Assembly (NCBI GenBank): GCA_015067785.1
Contig: SVLR01000013.1
Location: 1 to 52,335, forward strand
Direction of reading: 5' to 3'
Source: Oscillospiraceae bacterium
GTDB taxonomy: Bacteria > Bacillota > Clostridia > Oscillospirales > Oscillospiraceae
DNA: 52,335 bases
Under the pieces are notes generated by a model. That model did not search any database, had not been told where the DNA came from, and saw only the letters and a list, made by a program, of their open reading frames with translations. Every line of letters starts with the position of its first letter. Positions within the stretch are counted from its first letter, which is position 1. Below are positions 48,645 to 52,335 of the stretch, one piece after another. The position numbers and the translations under genes are program-made.

Positions 48645-49528
48645 ACGCCCGGGAAATGGGTTTTCTGATGCTGACCTCACAGCTGGGAGACCCGGAGAGA
48701 AAACCCTTGACGGTGGCGCAGTTTCGAGATCTTTCTGTTAATGTCTCCCATATGAAAGTGGATATTGCGGATAGGGAACTGACCGAAAAGGATCTGCTGA
48801 AGCTGGGCTATAACGGAGAAATGGCAGCAAGGATCCTTGACCTTTTGGAGGATCAGGATCTGCTGAAGCGATATTTGAAGCAGGGAGCCAGAAAGCATTG
48901 TTTTCCCCTGACCCGTATCAGCAGTGGTTACCCACAGACCCTGCAAAGCAGATTGGGCTTGGAAGCGCCAAACCTATGGTTTATGGGAGATGTGACCCTT
49001 CTGGATACACCCGCGGTTTCTCTTGTGGGAAGTCGTGATTTGCGAGAAGAAAACCGTGAATTTGCCCGAAAGGTGGGCTGTCAGGCTGCGCTACAGGGTT
49101 ATACCCTCATTTCCGGCAATGCCCGGGGCGCAGACCGGGAAGCCCAAGAAAGCTGCTTAGAACACGGTGGCAAGGTCATCAGCGTGGTGGCAGACGGCTT
49201 ATCTTCTCAGCAGCCGGAGAAAAATGTTTTGTATCTTTCTGAGGATGGGTTTGACCTGCATTTTTCCACAGTCCGGGCACTAAGTCGGAATCGGGTCATA
49301 CACGCCCTGCCGACATTCGGCGTATTTGTTGCCCAAAGCAGCCTGAAGACCGGCGGCACCTGGAGCGGTACAGAGAAAAATCTGAAAAAGGGCTGGTCGC
49401 CAGTATATTGCTTTGAGGATGGAAGCGCTGCGCAAATAGCGCTGTGCGCCTATGGCGCAAAGGCAGTTACTCTCGGTGATTTGACGGATTTTTATAAGCT
49501 ACACACAAAAACACCCAGTTTATTTTAA
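48641..49528 (+). CDS. DprA-like (SLOG) protein, second copy
   Basis: 295 residues. The TTG start overlaps the helicase stop (TTGA) and follows AAAAGGAG. The Rossmann-like core is DprA-type: VSLVGSRDLREENREFARKV, YTLISGNARGADREAQESCL, GGKVISVVADGLSSQ and LSRNRVIHALPTFGVFVAQS. The N-terminal 110 residues (YNGEMAARILDLLEDQDLLK) resemble a helix-hairpin-helix region. The C-terminal winged helix of true DprA is missing. It probably binds DNA or a nucleotide but is not the standard transformation DprA at 16986. Confidence 0.82.
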   Translation: MNAREMGFLMLTSQLGDPERKPLTVAQFRDLSVNVSHMKVDIADRELTEKDLLKLGYNGEMAARILDLLEDQDLLKRYLKQGARKHCFPLTRISSGYPQTLQSRLGLEAPNLWFMGDVTLLDTPAVSLVGSRDLREENREFARKVGCQAALQGYTLISGNARGADREAQESCLEHGGKVISVVADGLSSQQPEKNVLYLSEDGFDLHFSTVRALSRNRVIHALPTFGVFVAQSSLKTGGTWSGTEKNLKKGWSPVYCFEDGSAAQIALCAYGAKAVTLGDLTDFYKLHTKTPSLF

Positions 49529-49541
49529 GCGGAGGAAAATT

Positions 49542-50372
49542 ATGAGTATAGCAGACGAGCTGTACAGAAAAACTTGTATAGATATTCTGGAAAACGGCTT
49601 TTATGATACGGAGTTGGAAGTGCGCCCACGCTGGGCGGACGGTACACCTGCCCATACAGTGAAGAAATTCGGTGTGGTAAACCGCTATAACCTGAAGGAA
49701 GAATTTCCTTTGATGACGCTCCGCCGTACCTACTGGAAATCTGCCCTTGATGAGCTGCTGTGGATATGGCAGAAAAAGTCCAACCGTATCTGCGATTTAG
49801 GCAGCCACGTTTGGGACGAATGGGCAGGAGAGGACGGCACAATTGGCAAGGCCTACGGCTACCAGCTGGGCATTAAGCATCAATATAAAGAGGGCGAGTT
49901 TGACCAAGTAGACCGTGTGCTTTACGATTTGAAGCACAATCCGGCATCCCGGCGGATCCTCACGAATATTTATAATTTTGAGGACCTGCACGAGATGAAT
50001 CTCTACCCCTGCGCCTATTCTATGACCTTTAATGTCACCGGCAATACCTTAAACGGCATCTTAAATCAGCGGTCTCAGGATATGCTGACGGCAAACAACT
50101 GGAATGTATGCCAGTATGCGATGCTCCTTATGATGATGGCGCAGGTATCGGGACTGGAAGCAGGGGAGCTTGTCCATGTGATCGCGGACTGCCATATTTA
50201 TGACCGGCATATTCCGGCGGTCAAGGCGATGCTGGAAAAGGAAGGCTTTGCCGCCCCCAAGGTAACGCTGGATCCTTCTGTTACTGACTTTTACAGCTTT
50301 ACCAAAAACAGCTTCACAGTGGAAGATTATCAGTTCCACCCCTTTGATTTTGAAATTCCTATGGCAATTTGA
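49542..50372 (+). CDS. thyA: Thymidylate synthase
   Basis: 276 residues. It methylates dUMP with methylenetetrahydrofolate and yields dihydrofolate. The catalytic Cys157 lies in NLYPCAYSMTFNVTGNTLNG; GILNQRSQDMLTANNWNVCQ and HVIADCHIYDRHI are further motifs. It is paired with dihydrofolate reductase, which regenerates the folate. A palindromic repeat separates the two genes. Confidence 0.96.
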   Translation: MSIADELYRKTCIDILENGFYDTELEVRPRWADGTPAHTVKKFGVVNRYNLKEEFPLMTLRRTYWKSALDELLWIWQKKSNRICDLGSHVWDEWAGEDGTIGKAYGYQLGIKHQYKEGEFDQVDRVLYDLKHNPASRRILTNIYNFEDLHEMNLYPCAYSMTFNVTGNTLNGILNQRSQDMLTANNWNVCQYAMLLMMMAQVSGLEAGELVHVIADCHIYDRHIPAVKAMLEKEGFAAPKVTLDPSVTDFYSFTKNSFTVEDYQFHPFDFEIPMAI

Positions 50373-50376
50373 TAAA

Positions 50377-50422
50377 CCTTCCCCCCTTGGGGAAGGGGGA
50401 CCGCGCAAGCGGTGGATGAGGT
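50377..50422 (+). repeat. CCTTCCCC-family repeat inside the thyA–folA operon
   Basis: CCTTCCCC..GGGGAAGG, then ACCGCGCAAGCGGT and GATGAGGT. The terminal GATGAGG, constant in this family (compare 11749-11755 on the minus strand), lies seven bases before the folA ATG and is its ribosome binding site. Confidence 0.75.
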
Positions 50423-50428
50423 AAAATT

Positions 50429-50911
50429 ATGGATCTAATTGTAGCAGTTTACGCAGACTGGGGCATCGGCTGTGACGGTACCCAGCCGGTAGCACTGTCG
50501 GCTGACCGGAAATTCTTCCGAGAGACCACCCGGGGCGCGGCGGTGATCGCCGGACGCAAAACGGTGGCGGACTTTCCTGGACAAAAGCCCCTCCCCGGCA
50601 GGAAAAACATTGTTTTGACCCGGCAAAATATAGACATTCCCGGTTTTGTGGTATGTCACAGTCCGGAGGAGGCAATCAAAGAAACAGCGACAGACGACCG
50701 GGTGTTCGTCATCGGTGGCGGCAGCATTTATCGGCAGATGCTGCCTTACTGCGAAAAAGCCTATGTGACCAAACTCTCCGCTTGCCCGAAATCGGACACC
50801 TATTTTCCCAATTTGGATGAAATGCCGGACTGGGAAATAGAAAAGCTCCTCTCCGAGGGAGAGGAAAACGGAATTACCTTCCAAATATGCGCATACAGAA
50901 AAAAGAGATGA
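50429..50911 (+). CDS. folA: Dihydrofolate reductase
   Basis: 160 residues, normal length. It reduces dihydrofolate with NADPH. Seen: LIVAVYADWGIGCDGTQP, DRKFFRETTRGAAVIAGRKT, LPGRKNIVLTR and VFVIGGGSIYRQMLPYCEKA. In the usual active-site loop the family Trp is in DWGIG. Its ribosome binding site is supplied by the preceding repeat. Confidence 0.94.
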   Translation: MDLIVAVYADWGIGCDGTQPVALSADRKFFRETTRGAAVIAGRKTVADFPGQKPLPGRKNIVLTRQNIDIPGFVVCHSPEEAIKETATDDRVFVIGGGSIYRQMLPYCEKAYVTKLSACPKSDTYFPNLDEMPDWEIEKLLSEGEENGITFQICAYRKKR

Positions 50912-50917
50912 TTTGAA

Positions 50918-52330
50918 ATGCAAAGAAAAACCCTTATTTTTTTAATTGTTTTCGCCATTTTACTTGGTACGATCGGCCTTTTTATGATGGGCTGGACCTT
51001 ATATAAATCCTATGTGCTGGAGCTACGCGTAGCAGATGGAGATACCATCTATCTGGAAGCCGGTATCGATCCCCTGCCTACGGGAGAAGCCTATGGCTGG
51101 AGCGGCTTTTTGCTGTTGGAGAAAAGAGCGGTAGCCGTTTCCTGCACAGGAGAGATCGACCCGAAGGTACCGGGCACCTATACCGTGACCTATACGGCAA
51201 AGCACCGGGATCTGACTGCGGAAAAAACCTATACCGTCATCGTCCGGGACACCACCGCGCCGGTCATTACCCTGACGGGCGGCAACGATGTAGTGACACT
51301 CCCCGGTGTTCCCTACGAGGAGGCAGGCGTTACTGCCATCGACGCAGCTGAGGGTGATGTGACCGACCGCGTAGTCCGCACCGAGGAAGGGGGAAAGGTG
51401 ACCTATGTTGTTACCGATTCCGCGGGCAATACTGCCACTGTAGAGCGCACTCTGCACTACGAGGACACTTTACCGCCTGTGCTGACCCTGACGGGAAACA
51501 GCAAGGTAACGTTCTACACCGGGCAAGCCTATCGGGAGCCGGGTTATAAGGCCATCGACAACGGCGTGATCGATTTGACGGATAAGGTAGAGATTTCTGG
51601 CTCTGTGAATGTAAAAAAAGCCGGCACTTACACACTTACCTATACGGTAAAGGATGACTACGGCAATGAAGCAAGTGCTACCCGTACAGTAGAGGTCAAA
51701 AAGGTAAACGGCAACGGCAAGTTTATTTACCTGACCTTTGACGATGGCCCCGGTCACTATACCCCCGGTCTTTTGGATACGCTTAAAAAGTATAATATTA
51801 AAGCAACCTTCTTTGTGGTAGGCAGCGGTGATCTGTCCATCTTAAAGCGGATAAATGCGGAGGGACATTCGATTGGTCTGCACGCAAATGAACACACCTA
51901 CGGCAAGATCTATGCCAGCGATGAAGCGTTTTTGGCGGATCAGGCGATTATTTCCCAAAAGGTCTACGATCAGGTCGGCTTCTATCCCACCATTATGCGC
52001 TTCCCCGGTGGCAGCAGCAACCGTGTCAGTAAGAATTTCAACAAGGGTATTATGACGAGACTTACAAAGACGGTGCAGGAAATGGGCTACCGCTACTTTG
52101 ACTGGAACGTGAACTCCGAGGACGCGGAAAAGGCAACACCGGAGCGTGTTTTGGAGGCGACCATCGAGGGTGTTGCAAAGCGCAGCGAGAGTATGGTGCT
52201 GATGCATGATATTCAGAAAAGCTCTATGCAGGTCATTGAGCAGTTTATCGTTTGGGCGTTGGATAACGGCTATACCTTCCTGCCTATTACCGACAATACC
52301 CCTGATTTCCACCATCCCATCAAGAACTAA
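50918..52330 (+). CDS. Polysaccharide deacetylase with Ig-like domains
   Basis: 470 residues. An N-terminal membrane helix (IFLIVFAILLGTIGLFMMGW) anchors the protein. Three Ig-like strand sets follow; the second and third are DUF5011-type (DTTAPVITLTGGNDVVTLPG; VLTLTGNSKVTFYTGQAYRE), each ending in a VTDSAGNTATV/VKDDYGNEASA motif. The NodB deacetylase domain starts at about 267: IYLTFDDGPGHYTPGLLDTL with the catalytic Asp pair, IGLHANEHTYG with the metal-binding HxxxH, RFPGGSSNRVS and FDWNVNSEDAEK. It should deacetylate cell-wall glycan outside the cell. It starts seven bases after folA. Confidence 0.92.
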   Translation: MQRKTLIFLIVFAILLGTIGLFMMGWTLYKSYVLELRVADGDTIYLEAGIDPLPTGEAYGWSGFLLLEKRAVAVSCTGEIDPKVPGTYTVTYTAKHRDLTAEKTYTVIVRDTTAPVITLTGGNDVVTLPGVPYEEAGVTAIDAAEGDVTDRVVRTEEGGKVTYVVTDSAGNTATVERTLHYEDTLPPVLTLTGNSKVTFYTGQAYREPGYKAIDNGVIDLTDKVEISGSVNVKKAGTYTLTYTVKDDYGNEASATRTVEVKKVNGNGKFIYLTFDDGPGHYTPGLLDTLKKYNIKATFFVVGSGDLSILKRINAEGHSIGLHANEHTYGKIYASDEAFLADQAIISQKVYDQVGFYPTIMRFPGGSSNRVSKNFNKGIMTRLTKTVQEMGYRYFDWNVNSEDAEKATPERVLEATIEGVAKRSESMVLMHDIQKSSMQVIEQFIVWALDNGYTFLPITDNTPDFHHPIKN

Positions 52331-52335
52331 GAAAA

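Overview
The window is a 52 kb stretch of a moderate-GC, endospore-forming Firmicute chromosome, most likely a gut member of Clostridia (Oscillospirales-like). This rests on gene families: SpoVAC, TrmFO, the clostridial IspH–S1 fusion, zinc-type L31, SdpR/SdpI, AGGAGG-type ribosome binding sites, and sigma-A-like promoters (TTGACA/TATAAT, 16-18 bp spacers). No database search was possible; every family call comes from reading the sequence.

Layout. 1-3400: start of a lipoprotein gene, a DUF5662 gene, a tRNA-Gln(CTG), two small structured repeat elements that share termini with the 3' end of that tRNA, and two uncharacterised genes. 3.4-9.4 kb: YwaF-like membrane protein, MATE exporter with L-serine dehydratase, FAD oxidoreductase, EamA transporter. 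9.4-11.7 kb: a HEAT-like gene lying between a 3' fragment of spoVAC and the intact spoVAC. 11.8-19 kb: a six-gene minus-strand housekeeping operon (rRNA methylase-dprA-topA-trmFO-plsX-rnc). 19-26.3 kb: lipoprotein, tcdA-like E1 enzyme, a cysteine-rich membrane protein, birA with a membrane-anchored E2-acyltransferase-like protein, a repeat cluster, a divergent XRE regulator/SLOG-protein module, and a homocysteine methyltransferase. 26.4-30 kb: M29 aminopeptidase, rpmE, hflX, yigZ. 30-38.9 kb: one tightly packed operon, dnaG - sigma factor - degenerate sigma-like protein - tandem TIR/TPR protein - cmk - ispH/S1. 38.9-43.1 kb: Dabb/ACT/UPF0210 genes and an sdpR-sdpI-CPBP protease operon. 43.2-47.3 kb: minus-strand tmk-DJ-1-mltG-U32 operon. 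47.4-52.3 kb: DEAD-box helicase, a second DprA-like protein, thyA, folA and an Ig-domain polysaccharide deacetylase.

The observations most worth pursuing are: (1) the sigma pair downstream of dnaG. The first protein is a compact primary-like sigma without region 1.1; the second keeps a core-binding-like region 2.2 but has lost the recognisable promoter-contact residues. (2) The 842-residue protein with two TIR-like domains plus Sel1/TPR repeats, translationally locked into the same replication/transcription/isoprenoid operon. (3) A regulator/SLOG/exported-protein module with matched palindromes overlapping both promoters. (4) A short membrane protein with 17 cysteines in 39 residues. (5) The tRNA-associated hairpin elements and other palindromic repeats, some of which appear to have been put to use as terminators or as a ribosome binding site.
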